Shown here: piece after piece, positions 34,180-44,392 of the stretch
Position numbering within the stretch: the first letter of the stretch is position 1
Layout of the letters: every line of letters starts with the position of its first letter
Origin: Enterococcus dispar ATCC 51266
Lineage (GTDB): Bacteria > Bacillota > Bacilli > Lactobacillales > Enterococcaceae
Direction: 5' to 3'
Length of the DNA: 64,000 bases
Assembly (NCBI RefSeq): GCF_000406945.1
Contig: NZ_KE136354.1
Span: forward strand, 2,468,000-2,531,999
Position numbers and translations under genes: made by a program
Notes under the pieces: generated by a model
Databases searched by the model: none
Told to the model about the DNA's origin: nothing
The model's input: the letters and a program-made list of their open reading frames with translations, nothing else

Positions 34180-35199
34180 ATGAAGCTAACGATTAAGCAA
34201 ATAGCGGAAATGGCAGGAGTTTCTGTTACGACTGTATCGCAAATTTTAAATAATAAAGGAATGCGTTTTAGTAGTGAAACACGGCAACGTGTTTGGGATA
34301 TTGTAAATAAATACCATTATAAGCCAGACTTTTTTGCTTCTAATTTAATTAATCGCCGCTCCAAAACCATCGGAATGATTATTCCGGATGTAACAGACTT
34401 TTTCTTTTCAAAAGTGGTGGAAGGCGCCGAACGTTATGTTAATCCATTGGGTTATATGATTATTCTTTGCAACTCCCAGCAAAGTCAGGAAAAAGAAATT
34501 ACCTATCTAGAAGAATTGAGCCATCGCTCTGTCGATGGAGTTTTACTGGCAACGCCGCATTTATTAGCAAATGGCTACGAAATGGGTAGCTCAATTTACC
34601 ATAAAATGCCCACAATTTTAATTGATCGAGGAATTAATCAGCGTAATAATGGCCGTTTAATTGTGAAAGATTATGAAGGCGCCTATCAAGCCGTAAAATA
34701 CCTCATTGCACAAGGACATAAAAATATTGGCATGTTAAAAGAAAGTACCGGCTATTATCAGTTGCAAGAACGTTTCAACGGCTATCGCCATTGCCTAAAA
34801 GATCATAATCTCCCTTATAAAGGTCGTTATGTCGTGGAAAACGAATTGACGGTGGCCGGTGGCTATCAAGCAGCTAAAGAATTATTGCGGCAAAAAGAGT
34901 TAACGGCTATTTTTTGCAGTAACGATTCCATGGCAATTGGCTGCTACCAAGCTATTTACGAGTTGGGTAAAAAAGTGCCGGAAGATATTTCTGTGATTGG
35001 TTTTGATGGCTTGAATTTAACAGAATACGTCACACCTCCGCTCACTACTGTTTTACAGCCGGCTTTTGATATTGGTTTTTACGCCGCCAAGTTCTTAGTT
35101 GACGCGATTGAGTTTCCAGAACGGCGAATTCCGAATAAAGTATTTGATACTAAATTAATTATTCGTGAGAGTGTGAGGACCTTGACAAGCGAGAATTAA
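34180..35199 (+). CDS. LacI/GalR-family regulator, RbsR/CytR-like
   Basis: 339 residues, full length. Helix-turn-helix IKQIAEMAGVSVTTVSQIL at 4-22, hinge YKPDFFASNLINRRS, effector domain with SVDGVLLATP and the conserved ISVIGFDG. GGGGGGATG lies before the ATG. It is the gene directly upstream of the pdp-deoC-cdd-transporter set; in proteobacteria the LacI-family CytR controls nucleoside catabolism, so it is a fair candidate for local control, perhaps through the inverted repeat at 35247-35275. An extended -10 (TGGTACACT) is at 34150-34158. Confidence 0.88.
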   Translation: MKLTIKQIAEMAGVSVTTVSQILNNKGMRFSSETRQRVWDIVNKYHYKPDFFASNLINRRSKTIGMIIPDVTDFFFSKVVEGAERYVNPLGYMIILCNSQQSQEKEITYLEELSHRSVDGVLLATPHLLANGYEMGSSIYHKMPTILIDRGINQRNNGRLIVKDYEGAYQAVKYLIAQGHKNIGMLKESTGYYQLQERFNGYRHCLKDHNLPYKGRYVVENELTVAGGYQAAKELLRQKELTAIFCSNDSMAIGCYQAIYELGKKVPEDISVIGFDGLNLTEYVTPPLTTVLQPAFDIGFYAAKFLVDAIEFPERRIPNKVFDTKLIIRESVRTLTSEN

Positions 35200-35215
35200 T
35201 ACAGTATATTGCTCC

Positions 35216-35229
35216 TGTAAGCGCTTTAG
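35216..35229. promoter_or_regulatory. cre-like site upstream of pdp
   Basis: TGTAAGCGCTTTAG matches the CcpA consensus in its core AAGCGCTT and first half; only the last two bases differ. About 60 bases upstream of the pdp promoter, it would place nucleoside use under glucose repression. Confidence 0.55.
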
Positions 35230-35246
35230 CGTTCGGGAGTTTGTCA

Positions 35247-35297
35247 GGTAAACTGTTTTACTAAAGTGGTTTACCAATTAGAAATTTGTTGTATAAT
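35247..35297 (+). promoter_or_regulatory. pdp promoter with overlapping inverted repeat
   Basis: TATAAT at 35292-35297 and a weak -35 TTTACC at 35270-35275. The -35 is the right arm of the inverted repeat GGTAAAC (35247-35253) / GTTTACC (35269-35275). A regulator bound here would cover the -35. Confidence 0.6.
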
Positions 35298-35323
35298 GAC
35301 ACTGAACTTGAGGAGGAAAAAGC

Positions 35324-36625
35324 ATGCGAATGGTCGATTTGATCGAAAAAAAGCGTGATGGTCAATTGTTATCTAAAGAAGAAATTGACTTTATTATTAC
35401 AGAATATACAAAAGGTGAAATTCCAGATTATCAAATGAGTGCCTTATTAATGGCAATTTATTTTACCGATATGACCGATACGGAGATTACGAACTTAACG
35501 TTAGCCATGGCACATTCTGGTGAAGTCATTGATTTGTCTTCGATTGAAGGGATAAAAGTAGATAAACATTCCACTGGGGGTGTGGGGGATACCACGACCT
35601 TAGTGTTAGCGCCATTAGTTGCCAGTGTTGGGGTCCCTGTAGCTAAAATGTCTGGTCGTGGACTAGGTTTTACAGGTGGAACGCTGGATAAATTAGAGGC
35701 AATTCCTGGTTTTAAAATTGAACTCACCGATGAAGAATTTATTCGAGTTGTTAATGAAAGTAAAGTGGCTGTAATCGGACAGTCAGGTGATTTAGCGCCA
35801 GCGGATAAAAAACTTTATGCTCTGCGGGATGTGACTGCGACAGTGAGCTCGATTCCATTGATCGCCAGCTCCATCATGAGCAAAAAAATCGCAGCCGGTG
35901 CAGACGCCATTGTATTAGATGTAACCACAGGAGATGGCGCCTTTATGAAAGACATTAAAGATGCCCGTCGCCTAGCTCACACGATGGTACGAATAGGGAA
36001 ATTAGCTAACCGTCAAGTAATGGCTGTGGTTTCTGATATGTCGCAACCATTAGGGGAAGCCATTGGCAATAGTCTGGAAGTGGTGGAAGCGATTGAAACA
36101 CTGCAAGGTAATGGACCTAAAGATTTAGTCGAAATGTGTTATGCCTTAGGTAGCCAAATGGTAGTGTTGGCAAAACAAGCGCAAACATTAGAAGAAGCCC
36201 GTGAGATGTTAGAAGAAGCACTGTCTTCTGGTAAAGCATTAGAAAAATTCAAAGAGATGATTAAAAATCAAGGTGGCGACGAAACAGTAGTCGATGCGCC
36301 GCAACGTTTACTAACAGCCCAATATGAAATTGCTTTACCTGCTAAAGAAAGTGGTGTAGTGACAAAACTTGTGGCAAATGAAATTGGTATTGCTGCGATG
36401 CTTTTAGGTGCGGGCAGGAAAACCAAAGAAGATGAGATTGACTATGCAGTAGGGATAAAATTGCATAAAAAAGTTGGCGATAAAGTGACTGCAGGTGAGG
36501 CTTTATTGACTATTTATAGCAACACAGAAGATATCACGAATGTTAAAGAATTGCTTTATAACAATATTGCAATTGGTGAAAACGGCAGTGAACCACCACT
36601 TATTCATGACATTATTACAGAATAA
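35324..36625 (+). CDS. pdp: Pyrimidine-nucleoside phosphorylase
   Basis: 433 residues. The family signature is clear: [13 protein letters not shown] for the phosphate loop, [17 protein letters not shown], and the C-terminal alpha/beta domain ([15 protein letters not shown]). It splits uridine, deoxyuridine and thymidine with phosphate into base plus (deoxy)ribose-1-phosphate. AGGAGG precedes the ATG. First enzyme of the nucleoside-salvage block, whose later genes handle the sugar phosphate. Confidence 0.95.
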   Translation: MRMVDLIEKKRDGQLLSKEEIDFIITEYTKGEIPDYQMSALLMAIYFTDMTDTEITNLTLAMAHSGEVIDLSSIEGIKVDKHSTGGVGDTTTLVLAPLVASVGVPVAKMSGRGLGFTGGTLDKLEAIPGFKIELTDEEFIRVVNESKVAVIGQSGDLAPADKKLYALRDVTATVSSIPLIASSIMSKKIAAGADAIVLDVTTGDGAFMKDIKDARRLAHTMVRIGKLANRQVMAVVSDMSQPLGEAIGNSLEVVEAIETLQGNGPKDLVEMCYALGSQMVVLAKQAQTLEEAREMLEEALSSGKALEKFKEMIKNQGGDETVVDAPQRLLTAQYEIALPAKESGVVTKLVANEIGIAAMLLGAGRKTKEDEIDYAVGIKLHKKVGDKVTAGEALLTIYSNTEDITNVKELLYNNIAIGENGSEPPLIHDIITE

Positions 36626-36665
36626 GCATATTTACAGGAAACGTTTTTTGAATGGCTAGATAAAT

Positions 36666-36698
36666 GGTAAAATAGTTTTAATGAAAGTTTTTCATTAA
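36666..36698 (+). promoter_or_regulatory. Extended -10 and adjacent 21-base palindrome before deoC
   Basis: TGGTAAAAT (extended -10) at 36665-36673 is followed by TTAATGAAA-GTT-TTTCATTAA at 36678-36698: perfect nine-base arms, three-base centre. The position at the probable transcription start fits an operator for a repressor that controls the deoC segment separately from pdp. Confidence 0.55.
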
Positions 36699-36763
36699 GA
36701 ATTTGGTTTTTTGGAGATTGGAAAATAATTTTACAGACTAAAATATTTAGGGAGTTGTACAAA

Positions 36764-37426
36764 ATGGAACTAAATCGCATGATTGACCATACAATTTTAA
36801 AAGCGGATGCGACACAAGAAGATGTATTACGAATTATTGAGGAAGCAAAAAAATATCATTTTTATTCTGTCTGCATTAATCCAACTTGGGTAAGCTTTGC
36901 AGCAGAGCAATTAAAAGGGGAACCAACCGCAGTCTGTACTGTAATCGGCTTTCCTTTAGGAGCAAATACATCAGAAGTTAAAGCCTATGAAACGACAGAT
37001 GCGATTCATAATGGTGCAGATGAAGTAGATATGGTCATTAACATCGGTGCGTTAAAATCTGCCCAATACAAAAAAGTACAACAAGATATTGAAGCGGTAG
37101 TCAATGCAGCTAAAGATAAAGCATTAGTTAAAGTCATTATTGAAACAGCATTATTAACGAACGAAGAAATTGTAAAAGCTTGTGAGCTAGCCAAAACTGC
37201 AGGAGCAGATTTTGTTAAGACATCAACTGGTTTTTCAACAGGTGGGGCAACAGTGGAAGATGTTCGCTTAATGCGTCAAACAGTTGGTCCTGAAATGGGT
37301 GTGAAAGCATCAGGAGGCATCCACAATGAACAAGAAGCAATGGCGATGGTGGAAGCTGGAGCAAACCGCTTAGGCACATCAGCTAGTATTGCGATTGTAA
37401 CTGGTGCCCAAGGCGGCGGCTACTAA
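36764..37426 (+). CDS. deoC: Deoxyribose-phosphate aldolase
   Basis: 220 residues from ATG 36764 with AGGGAG upstream. Class I aldolase TIM barrel; the Schiff-base Lys is in [15 protein letters not shown], and KVIIETALL carries the second active-site strand. It splits 2-deoxyribose-5-phosphate into acetaldehyde and glyceraldehyde-3-phosphate. The acetaldehyde could feed the aldehyde or alcohol dehydrogenases in this window. Full length, typical. Confidence 0.96.
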   Translation: MELNRMIDHTILKADATQEDVLRIIEEAKKYHFYSVCINPTWVSFAAEQLKGEPTAVCTVIGFPLGANTSEVKAYETTDAIHNGADEVDMVINIGALKSAQYKKVQQDIEAVVNAAKDKALVKVIIETALLTNEEIVKACELAKTAGADFVKTSTGFSTGGATVEDVRLMRQTVGPEMGVKASGGIHNEQEAMAMVEAGANRLGTSASIAIVTGAQGGGY

Positions 37427-37480
37427 AAAAGACGCCGACTGTCTTCAGCTAACAATTGCAAAATAAGGTCAGGTGTAAAG

Positions 37481-37879
37481 ATGAAAGCAAAAGAAGAATG
37501 GATTAATGTGGCCACAGAGGCACTAACAAAAGCCTATGTGCCCTATTCACATTTTCCCGTGGGGGCGTGTTTAGTCACCAAAGCTGGGAAAATTTATCAG
37601 GGTTTAAATATTGAAAATGCTTCTTACGGATTAGCCAATTGTGCGGAACGAACAGCTTTTTTTAAAGCTGTTTCCGAAGGTGAACGCGAATTTAGTCATT
37701 TAGTGGTAGCAGGGCATACCCCAGAACCAATTTCACCTTGTGGCGCGTGTCGCCAAGTAATGGCAGAATTTTGTCCACCAGATATGCCAGTCACATTGGT
37801 GGGAGAAAATGGTGTGACAAAAGAAACAACAGTCGGAGAATTATTACCATATTCTTTTACTGACAAAGATTTTGACTAG
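37481..37879 (+). CDS. cdd: Cytidine deaminase
   Basis: 132 residues, the short homotetrameric form. Zinc motif CAERTAF with the catalytic Glu, and PCGACRQ with the other two Cys ligands. It deaminates cytidine and deoxycytidine to (deoxy)uridine, which pdp then cleaves. AGGTG before the ATG; 54 bases after deoC. Confidence 0.96.
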   Translation: MKAKEEWINVATEALTKAYVPYSHFPVGACLVTKAGKIYQGLNIENASYGLANCAERTAFFKAVSEGEREFSHLVVAGHTPEPISPCGACRQVMAEFCPPDMPVTLVGENGVTKETTVGELLPYSFTDKDFD

Positions 37880-37959
37880 TAACTTATTAGTCGCTCAATT
37901 ATGTTCATTCAGTCATTTGGGCTGTTGAAAAAAACTTACTTTTAGGGGGCTTTACAGAA

Positions 37960-39081
37960 ATGAAAAAAGCAAAATTATTTGGCTTGGCAACAGTTGCATT
38001 AGCATCAATCATGTTGTTGGGTGCCTGCGGTAGCGGCGGTAGCAACAGCACAGACAGCACTGGCGGCGGTTCAGATGAAGGCAAAGATCCAAAACACAGT
38101 GCCGCAATTGTAACAGATATTGGCGGGATCGATGATCGTTCTTTCAACCAATCTGCTTGGGAAGGTTTGCAAGCTTGGGGTAAAGAACACAAGTTGGAAA
38201 AAGGCGTAGGTGGTTTTAACTACTTCCAATCAAATGATGCGTCACAATACACAACAAATATTGACAATGCAGTTTCAAATGGCTTCAAAACAGTCTTTGG
38301 GGTAGGTTACTTATTAACAGATGCCATTAGTCAAGCAGCTGATCAAAATGCAGATAACAATTTCGTTATTATCGATAGTGTCATTGATGGTAAAAATAAT
38401 GTCGCTTCTGCAACATTTAAAGATAATGAAGCTTCTTATTTAGCAGGTTATGCTGCAGCTTATACTACCAAAACAAATAAAGTTGGTTTTATCGGTGGTG
38501 AAGAAGGTGTCGTAATCGACCGTTTTGACGCTGGTTTCACACAAGGTGTGAAAGATGCAGCGAAAAAATTAAACAAAGATATTACAATTGAAAACGAATA
38601 TGCTGCTTCATTTAATGATGCCGCTAAAGGTAAAGCTTTGGCAGCTGCAATGTACCGTGATGGCGTAGACGTAATTTTCCATGCTTCTGGTGGTACTGGT
38701 GCGGGTGTCTTCTCTGAAGCAAAAGAATTAAACAAAAAATCAACAGAAGCTGAACTAAAAGACAAAAAAGTTTGGGTTTTAGGTGTGGATAGCGATCAAG
38801 AAGCAGAAGGTAAATTCCAAACTGCTGATGGTAAAGATGATAACTGTACGTTAGCTTCAACACTTAAAGGTGTGGGTGCTGCAGTACAAGATATTTCTAA
38901 CCGTGCTTTAGAAGACAAATTCCCTGGTGGCGAACACCTGGTATATGGTCTTAAAGACGGCGGTGTTGATTTAACAGAAGGTTTCTTATCAGACGATGCC
39001 AAAAAAGCAATTAACGAAGTGAAAACTGAAGTTGCTGACGGCAAAGTTGAAGTTCCTGAAACACCAAAAGATGTTAAATAA
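37960..39081 (+). CDS. BmpA-family nucleoside-binding lipoprotein
   Basis: 373 residues. Lipoprotein signal with lipobox LLGAC (C23), a Gly/Ser/Asp spacer, then the BMP fold starting AAIVTDIGGIDDRSFNQSAW. Family members such as the PnrA/BmpA proteins bind purine and pyrimidine nucleosides for an ABC importer. It is followed by the ATPase and two permeases. A hairpin behind it probably gives an excess of this gene's mRNA over the transporter genes. Confidence 0.93.
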   Translation: MKKAKLFGLATVALASIMLLGACGSGGSNSTDSTGGGSDEGKDPKHSAAIVTDIGGIDDRSFNQSAWEGLQAWGKEHKLEKGVGGFNYFQSNDASQYTTNIDNAVSNGFKTVFGVGYLLTDAISQAADQNADNNFVIIDSVIDGKNNVASATFKDNEASYLAGYAAAYTTKTNKVGFIGGEEGVVIDRFDAGFTQGVKDAAKKLNKDITIENEYAASFNDAAKGKALAAAMYRDGVDVIFHASGGTGAGVFSEAKELNKKSTEAELKDKKVWVLGVDSDQEAEGKFQTADGKDDNCTLASTLKGVGAAVQDISNRALEDKFPGGEHLVYGLKDGGVDLTEGFLSDDAKKAINEVKTEVADGKVEVPETPKDVK

Positions 39082-39088
39082 TTAATTT

Positions 39089-39127
39089 TTCAGGTCTTGT
39101 CTGTTTGACGGACAAGACCTGATTTTT
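39089..39127 (+). terminator. Strong hairpin between the binding protein and ATPase genes
   Basis: CAGGTCTTGTC / GACAAGACCTG, perfect 11-base-pair stem, then ATTTTTC. It would end many transcripts after the lipoprotein gene, a common arrangement in ABC operons. The gap 39128-39298 also holds a small GGCG-GCAA-CGCC hairpin. Confidence 0.8.
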
Positions 39128-39298
39128 CAATTGATTTCTTTAAAAGTGAGTTTGCTTAGATTGACTTGATTAAAAAGTCCAAACTTAGTTTTAAGGAAAG
39201 CAATTTCCTGGCGGCAACGCCGCAAAAATTTTTGCATTTATAGATAACGTATTCAATTTTACAAGTTGCGCAAGACGAAAAGTAAGGATGTGAAAAAT

Positions 39299-40891
39299 TT
39301 GGCACAAGAAGAGAAATATGTCATTGAAATGCGGCATATCACCAAAGCTTTTGGCGATTTTAAAGCCAATGACGATATCAATCTACGGGTCAAACCAGGA
39401 GAAATTCACGCTCTCTTAGGAGAAAATGGTGCCGGTAAGTCAACTTTGATGAATGTTTTGTCCGGATTATTAGAACCTACTTCCGGCGATATTTTTATGA
39501 AGGGGCAAAAAGTCAATATTACCAGCCCAACTGCTGCCAATAAGTTAGGTATCGGCATGGTGCATCAGCACTTCATGTTAGTGGACGCTTTTACAGTAAC
39601 TGAAAACATCGTATTGGGAAGTGAACCGACAAAAGGCGGTGTCATTGATCGGAAAAAAGCGCGAGAAGAAATCATGCGCGTTTCAGAACAATACGGTTTG
39701 GCCGTTGATCCAGATGCATATGTCCGGGATATTTCAGTCGGGATGCAACAACGGGTAGAAATTTTAAAAACTTTATATCGTGGTGCCGAAGTTTTGATTT
39801 TTGATGAACCAACGGCTGTTTTAACACCACAAGAAATTGATGAATTAATCGATATCATGCATGGTTTGGTAAAAGAAGGCAAATCAATTATTTTAATTAC
39901 CCACAAATTGGATGAAATTAAAAAAGTTGCTGATCAATGTACAGTTATTAGACGGGGTAAAGGAATTGGCACAGTAACAGTCAAAGACGTTACGAGTCAA
40001 GAGTTAGCCGACATGATGGTTGGTCGCGCAGTATCCTTTAAAACACCGAAAAAAGATGCCAACCCACAAGAAGTTATTTTATCTGTTGAAAACCTAGTGG
40101 TGAAAGAAAGCCGCGGATTGGATGCGGTGAAAAACTTAAGCTTACAAGTCCGGGCTGGTGAAGTTTTGGGGATTGCCGGAATTGACGGCAACGGCCAGTC
40201 TGAATTGATTCAAGCATTAACTGGATTACGCAAAGTTGAAAGTGGCAAAGTCTTTTTAGACGGTGATGATATTACCAATAAAAAACCTCGACAAATCGTT
40301 GAAAAAGGAGTCGGACACGTACCGGAAGACCGTCATAAATATGGTTTAGTCTTAGAGATGACATTAGCGGAAAATATGGCATTACAAACTTACTACCAAG
40401 AACCGCTCAGCAAAAATGGCTTCTTAAACTATGGCGAAATCAATGAAAAAGCACGAGACTTAATTAAAGAATACGATGTACGGACAACAAATGAATTGGT
40501 TCCAGCCAAAGCGTTATCTGGTGGGAATCAACAAAAAGCGATTATTGCTCGGGAAGTCGATCGCGATCCAGATTTACTCATCGTTGCCAATCCGACTCGT
40601 GGTTTAGATGTAGGAGCGATTGAATTTATCCACAAACGTTTAATTGAACAACGGGATAAGTTTAAAGCGGTCTTGCTAGTTAGTTTTGAACTAGAAGAAA
40701 TTTTGAATGTTTCAGACCGGATTGTTGTGTTACATGCTGGTGAAATCGTAGGGGAAGTTGATCCTAAAGAAACCAGTGAAAAAGAACTTGGTTTATTAAT
40801 GGCTGGTTATTCCCTAGAGGAAGCCCGGGCCGAATTAGTCAAGGAAAACAAACAAGCACATGCTGAGGAAGTAGGTGGGACAGTTGAATAA
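39299..40891 (+). CDS. Nucleoside ABC transporter ATPase, two nucleotide-binding domains
   Basis: 530 residues if it starts at TTG 39299, which has AAGGA ten bases before; upstream in-frame starts at 39266 and 39290 lack a usable RBS. First domain has Walker A GENGAGKST and Walker B LIFDEPTAV. The second has the reduced Walker A GIDGNGQSE and a signature ALSGGNQQK. This tandem pattern is standard for CUT2/BMP-type importers. It powers uptake with the two permeases that follow; the permease gene overlaps its end by 17 bases. Confidence 0.92.
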   Translation: MAQEEKYVIEMRHITKAFGDFKANDDINLRVKPGEIHALLGENGAGKSTLMNVLSGLLEPTSGDIFMKGQKVNITSPTAANKLGIGMVHQHFMLVDAFTVTENIVLGSEPTKGGVIDRKKAREEIMRVSEQYGLAVDPDAYVRDISVGMQQRVEILKTLYRGAEVLIFDEPTAVLTPQEIDELIDIMHGLVKEGKSIILITHKLDEIKKVADQCTVIRRGKGIGTVTVKDVTSQELADMMVGRAVSFKTPKKDANPQEVILSVENLVVKESRGLDAVKNLSLQVRAGEVLGIAGIDGNGQSELIQALTGLRKVESGKVFLDGDDITNKKPRQIVEKGVGHVPEDRHKYGLVLEMTLAENMALQTYYQEPLSKNGFLNYGEINEKARDLIKEYDVRTTNELVPAKALSGGNQQKAIIAREVDRDPDLLIVANPTRGLDVGAIEFIHKRLIEQRDKFKAVLLVSFELEEILNVSDRIVVLHAGEIVGEVDPKETSEKELGLLMAGYSLEEARAELVKENKQAHAEEVGGTVE

Positions 40892-42035
40892 TCGTTCCGA
40901 AAAAATTAGAAATATGTTGGTCCCGGTTATCGCTGTATTGCTTGGTTTTGTTATTGGTGGAATCATTATGGCAGCCTTTGGTTTTAGTCCTTTAGCAGGT
41001 TACAGTCAAATGATCAAAACAGCCTTTTTAAACCCGCAAACCGGTGCGATTAATCCCCGGAATATCGGTGAAATTTTTGTAACGGCAGGTCCATTAATTT
41101 TTACTGCTCTAGGTTTCTCGGTAGCAAATTCTGCTGGGTTTTTCAATATCGGTCTTTCTGGGCAAGCCCTTTGCGGTTGGGTCGCAAGTATATGGGTCGC
41201 CTTAGCCATGCCTGATGCACCAAAAATTGTTGTTTTGCCTTTAGCAATCCTTGCCGGCGCGTTATCTGGTGCTGTGGCAGCTGCAATTCCTGGGGTATTG
41301 CGCGCTTTATTTGGTACAAGTGAAGTTATCGTAACAATTATGATGAATTACATTTTACTTTATACCAGTACCCATATCGTCAATAACGTCATGGACGAAA
41401 GGTTGATGAGTAACAAAGGTGTTACCAAAATGATTGGAGAAAATGGTTCATTGCGCACAAACTTTTTGACAGAAATTTCCAATCATTCGCGTTTAAATAT
41501 GGGGATTTTTCTTGCCTTGATTTTCTTAGTTCTCGTTTACTTCTTAATGAAGAAAACAACGTTGGGCTATGAAATTCGTTCAGTCGGTTTAAACCCATAT
41601 GCTTCAGAATATGCTGGAATGAGCAGCAAACGGACCATCATTATTTCCATGGTAATCTCAGGCTTTTTAGCGGGTCTTGGTGGTGTGGTACAAGGATTGG
41701 GAACCTTCCAAAACTTCTTTATTCAAGGAACATCACTGTCTATCGGGTTTGATGGAATGGCCGTTTCGTTATTAGGTAGTGGTAGTTCAGTGGGGATTTT
41801 ATTGTCGGCCCTTTTATTTAGTGTTTTAAAATTAGGTGGGCAAGGTATGCAGGTAGCAGGTATTCCTTCTGAATTAGTGGATGTGGATATTGCAATTATT
41901 ATTTTCTTTGTCGGTATAAGTTTTGTAATTCGTTTTGCATTGGCGAAATTCTTTGGTCCTAAAAAAGAAGTTGCAGTGGTGGAAGAAGTAGAAGCCAATC
42001 CAAGCGATCAAGATGAAGAAGGAGGAAAAATCTAA
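40875..42035 (+). CDS. Nucleoside ABC transporter permease 1
   Basis: 386 residues with about nine or ten membrane helices, BPD_transp_2 family (FFNIGLSGQALCGW...; LNPYASEYAGMS EAA-like loop). GTG 40875 has GAGGA before it; TTG 40884 is a possible alternative start. The C-terminal tail is acidic. Its stop overlaps the next start in TAATG, so the two permeases are coupled and likely form a heterodimer. Confidence 0.92.
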   Translation: MGQLNNRSEKIRNMLVPVIAVLLGFVIGGIIMAAFGFSPLAGYSQMIKTAFLNPQTGAINPRNIGEIFVTAGPLIFTALGFSVANSAGFFNIGLSGQALCGWVASIWVALAMPDAPKIVVLPLAILAGALSGAVAAAIPGVLRALFGTSEVIVTIMMNYILLYTSTHIVNNVMDERLMSNKGVTKMIGENGSLRTNFLTEISNHSRLNMGIFLALIFLVLVYFLMKKTTLGYEIRSVGLNPYASEYAGMSSKRTIIISMVISGFLAGLGGVVQGLGTFQNFFIQGTSLSIGFDGMAVSLLGSGSSVGILLSALLFSVLKLGGQGMQVAGIPSELVDVDIAIIIFFVGISFVIRFALAKFFGPKKEVAVVEEVEANPSDQDEEGGKI

Positions 42036-42988
42036 TGAGTATTGATTTGATTGCCTCAATTTTAACCCAAACCCTGATTTATTCAGCTCCTTTAATCTTG
42101 ACAGCTCTAGGTGGTGTTTTCTCAGAACGCAGCGGGATTGTTAACGTGGGGTTAGAAGGAATCATGGTAATGGGGGCCTTTACTTCAATTGTCTTCAACT
42201 TGGAGATGTACGACCAACTAGGAGCGATAACGCCATGGTTGGGGATTTTAGTTGGTGGTCTAGCAGGAGTTGCTTTTGCGCTATTACATGCAGTAGCCAC
42301 GATTAACTTTCGAGCGGATCATATTATTTCAGGTACAGTAATGAATTTAATGGCTCCGGCACTAGCAGTCTTTTTAGTTAAAGCCATTTATGGAAAAGGA
42401 CAAACAGATAATATTAATGGTACATTAGGTTATTTTAGTTTTCCTGTCTTAAAAGATATTCCGGTGATTGGACCAATTTTCTTTAAAGATACCTTTTTAC
42501 CAGCGTATGTTGCCATTTTGATTGCAGTTTTGGCTTGGTTTATTATCTTTAAAACTAAATTTGGACTGCGTCTACGTTCAGTCGGGGAGCATCCGCAAGC
42601 AGCGGATACCTTAGGAATTAATGTTTATCTCATGCGCTATTCCGGCGTATTGATTTCAGGTTTTCTTGGGGGGATGGGTGGTGCTGTCTTTGCACAATCT
42701 ATTTCCGGACGTTTTGCGATTACGACAATTGCGGGGCAAGGGTTCATTTCAATGGCAGCAATGATTTTTGGTAAATGGAATCCACTTGGTGCGATGGGAG
42801 CAGCCTTATTCTTTGGCTTTGCGCAAAATATTAGTATCGCTGGTTCTAAATTACCAATTATTTCATCGATTCCAGATGTGTACTTGCAATCGGCACCATA
42901 TGTGTTAACAATTTTAGTCTTGGTTATCTTCTTAGGAAAAGCTTCTGGTCCTAAAGCCAACGGTACCAATTATATTAAATCAAAATAG
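42035..42988 (+). CDS. Nucleoside ABC transporter permease 2
   Basis: 317 residues, same family as the preceding permease but shorter, as usual for the pair. Motifs NVGLEGIMVMGAF near the start and GEHPQAADTLGINVYLMRY in the cytoplasmic coupling loop. GGAGG lies before the ATG inside the end of the first permease gene. Last gene of the transporter segment; about 130 bases precede deoB. Confidence 0.92.
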   Translation: MSIDLIASILTQTLIYSAPLILTALGGVFSERSGIVNVGLEGIMVMGAFTSIVFNLEMYDQLGAITPWLGILVGGLAGVAFALLHAVATINFRADHIISGTVMNLMAPALAVFLVKAIYGKGQTDNINGTLGYFSFPVLKDIPVIGPIFFKDTFLPAYVAILIAVLAWFIIFKTKFGLRLRSVGEHPQAADTLGINVYLMRYSGVLISGFLGGMGGAVFAQSISGRFAITTIAGQGFISMAAMIFGKWNPLGAMGAALFFGFAQNISIAGSKLPIISSIPDVYLQSAPYVLTILVLVIFLGKASGPKANGTNYIKSK

Positions 42989-43117
42989 TTTATTTAAGGG
43001 TGGGACTAAGGGACATTGTTGCTTTGTTCTGCTCTTTTTTAGTAGTTTACAACTGTCAAATAAGGCGACTTCTAGTAAGATAGAGGTAGCTTAAAAATAT
43101 AGAAAGTAGGGAATAAA

Positions 43118-44284
43118 ATGTTTAAACGTGTACATTTAATCGTCATGGATTCAGTTGGGATTGGTCAAGCACCGGATGCCGAAAAATTTGGTGATGTCGG
43201 TTCCGATACATTAGGACACATTGCACAAGAAGCCGGCTTAACAATTCCTCATTTAGAACAATTAGGCTTAGGGAGTATTCGCCCATTACCAGGTGTCAAA
43301 GATGAAAAAGATCATAAAGGTTATGCGACAAAATTAGAAGAAATTTCTGTCGGTAAAGACACTATGACAGGGCACTGGGAAATCATGGGACTAAATATTA
43401 AAAAGCCTTTCCGTGTTTTTCCAAATGGCTTTCCTGATGAATTATTAAAACAAATTGAAGATTTTTCCGGCCGTAAAGTTGTTTGTAACAAACCTTACTC
43501 TGGTACAGAAGTAATTAACGATTACGGTGAGCACCAAATGAAAACAGGGGACTTGATTGTCTATACGTCAGCTGACCCAGTATTACAAATCGCAGCTCAT
43601 GAAGAAATCATTCCGTTAGAAGAATTGTATCGTATCTGCCAATTCACTCGTGATATTACAAAAGATGAACCTTATATGATTGGCCGCATTATTGCCCGAC
43701 CTTATGTTGGCGAACCAGGCAACTTCACCCGCACAAGCAATCGTCATGACTACGCCTTAGATCCTTTTGGAAAAACGGTGTTGGATTCACTAAAAGATAA
43801 CGGTAAAGATGTAATTGCCGTTGGTAAAATCAACGATATCTTTAACGGTCAAGGTGTCACTGAAGCGATTCGGACTAAGAGTAATATGGATGGCGTCGAT
43901 AAATTATTAGACGTGATGAAAAAAGACTTCACCGGCTTAAGCTTTACGAACTTAGTTGACTTTGATGCTTTGTATGGCCACCGCCGCGACGTGGTCGGTT
44001 ATGCCCATGCGATTGAAGATTTTGATTTGCGGATTCCAGAAATTTTAGACAATCTAGCTGAAGATGATTTGTTATTGATTACAGCTGACCACGGTAATGA
44101 TCCGACTTTCCCAGGAACTGACCATACACGAGAATATGTGCCATTGTTAGCTTATAGTAAAAAAATGAAAGACCAAGGCGCATTGCCACAAGGATTTTAT
44201 TCTGATATCGCAGCTACTATTGCAGAAAACTTTGCTGTACCTGCAACCGAAAATGGTGAAAGCTTCTTAGCTGCTTTGAAATAG
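43118..44284 (+). CDS. deoB: Phosphopentomutase
   Basis: 388 residues, alkaline-phosphatase superfamily. The metal-binding [12 protein letters not shown] at the start carries the first Asp, and TADHGNDPT and HTREYVPLL carry the later ligands. It isomerises (deoxy)ribose-1-phosphate to the 5-phosphate, linking the phosphorylases to deoC and the pentose phosphate pathway (rpiA at 49576). GTAGGG before the ATG. Confidence 0.96.
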   Translation: MFKRVHLIVMDSVGIGQAPDAEKFGDVGSDTLGHIAQEAGLTIPHLEQLGLGSIRPLPGVKDEKDHKGYATKLEEISVGKDTMTGHWEIMGLNIKKPFRVFPNGFPDELLKQIEDFSGRKVVCNKPYSGTEVINDYGEHQMKTGDLIVYTSADPVLQIAAHEEIIPLEELYRICQFTRDITKDEPYMIGRIIARPYVGEPGNFTRTSNRHDYALDPFGKTVLDSLKDNGKDVIAVGKINDIFNGQGVTEAIRTKSNMDGVDKLLDVMKKDFTGLSFTNLVDFDALYGHRRDVVGYAHAIEDFDLRIPEILDNLAEDDLLLITADHGNDPTFPGTDHTREYVPLLAYSKKMKDQGALPQGFYSDIAATIAENFAVPATENGESFLAALK

Positions 44285-44392
44285 TTTTTTAGCTGTTAGC
44301 GATAGTTAAAAAATGTATTTTTAGCAGATAGTTCATTTTAAGCGTGTAAGAAAACAAACCGCTTATTTAAATTTTATTCAGTGGAGGTCTTT

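Noticed and set aside
36636-36651. Second cre site after pdp (around AGGAAACGTTTTTT)
   Set aside because: Too many mismatches to the consensus at both ends.
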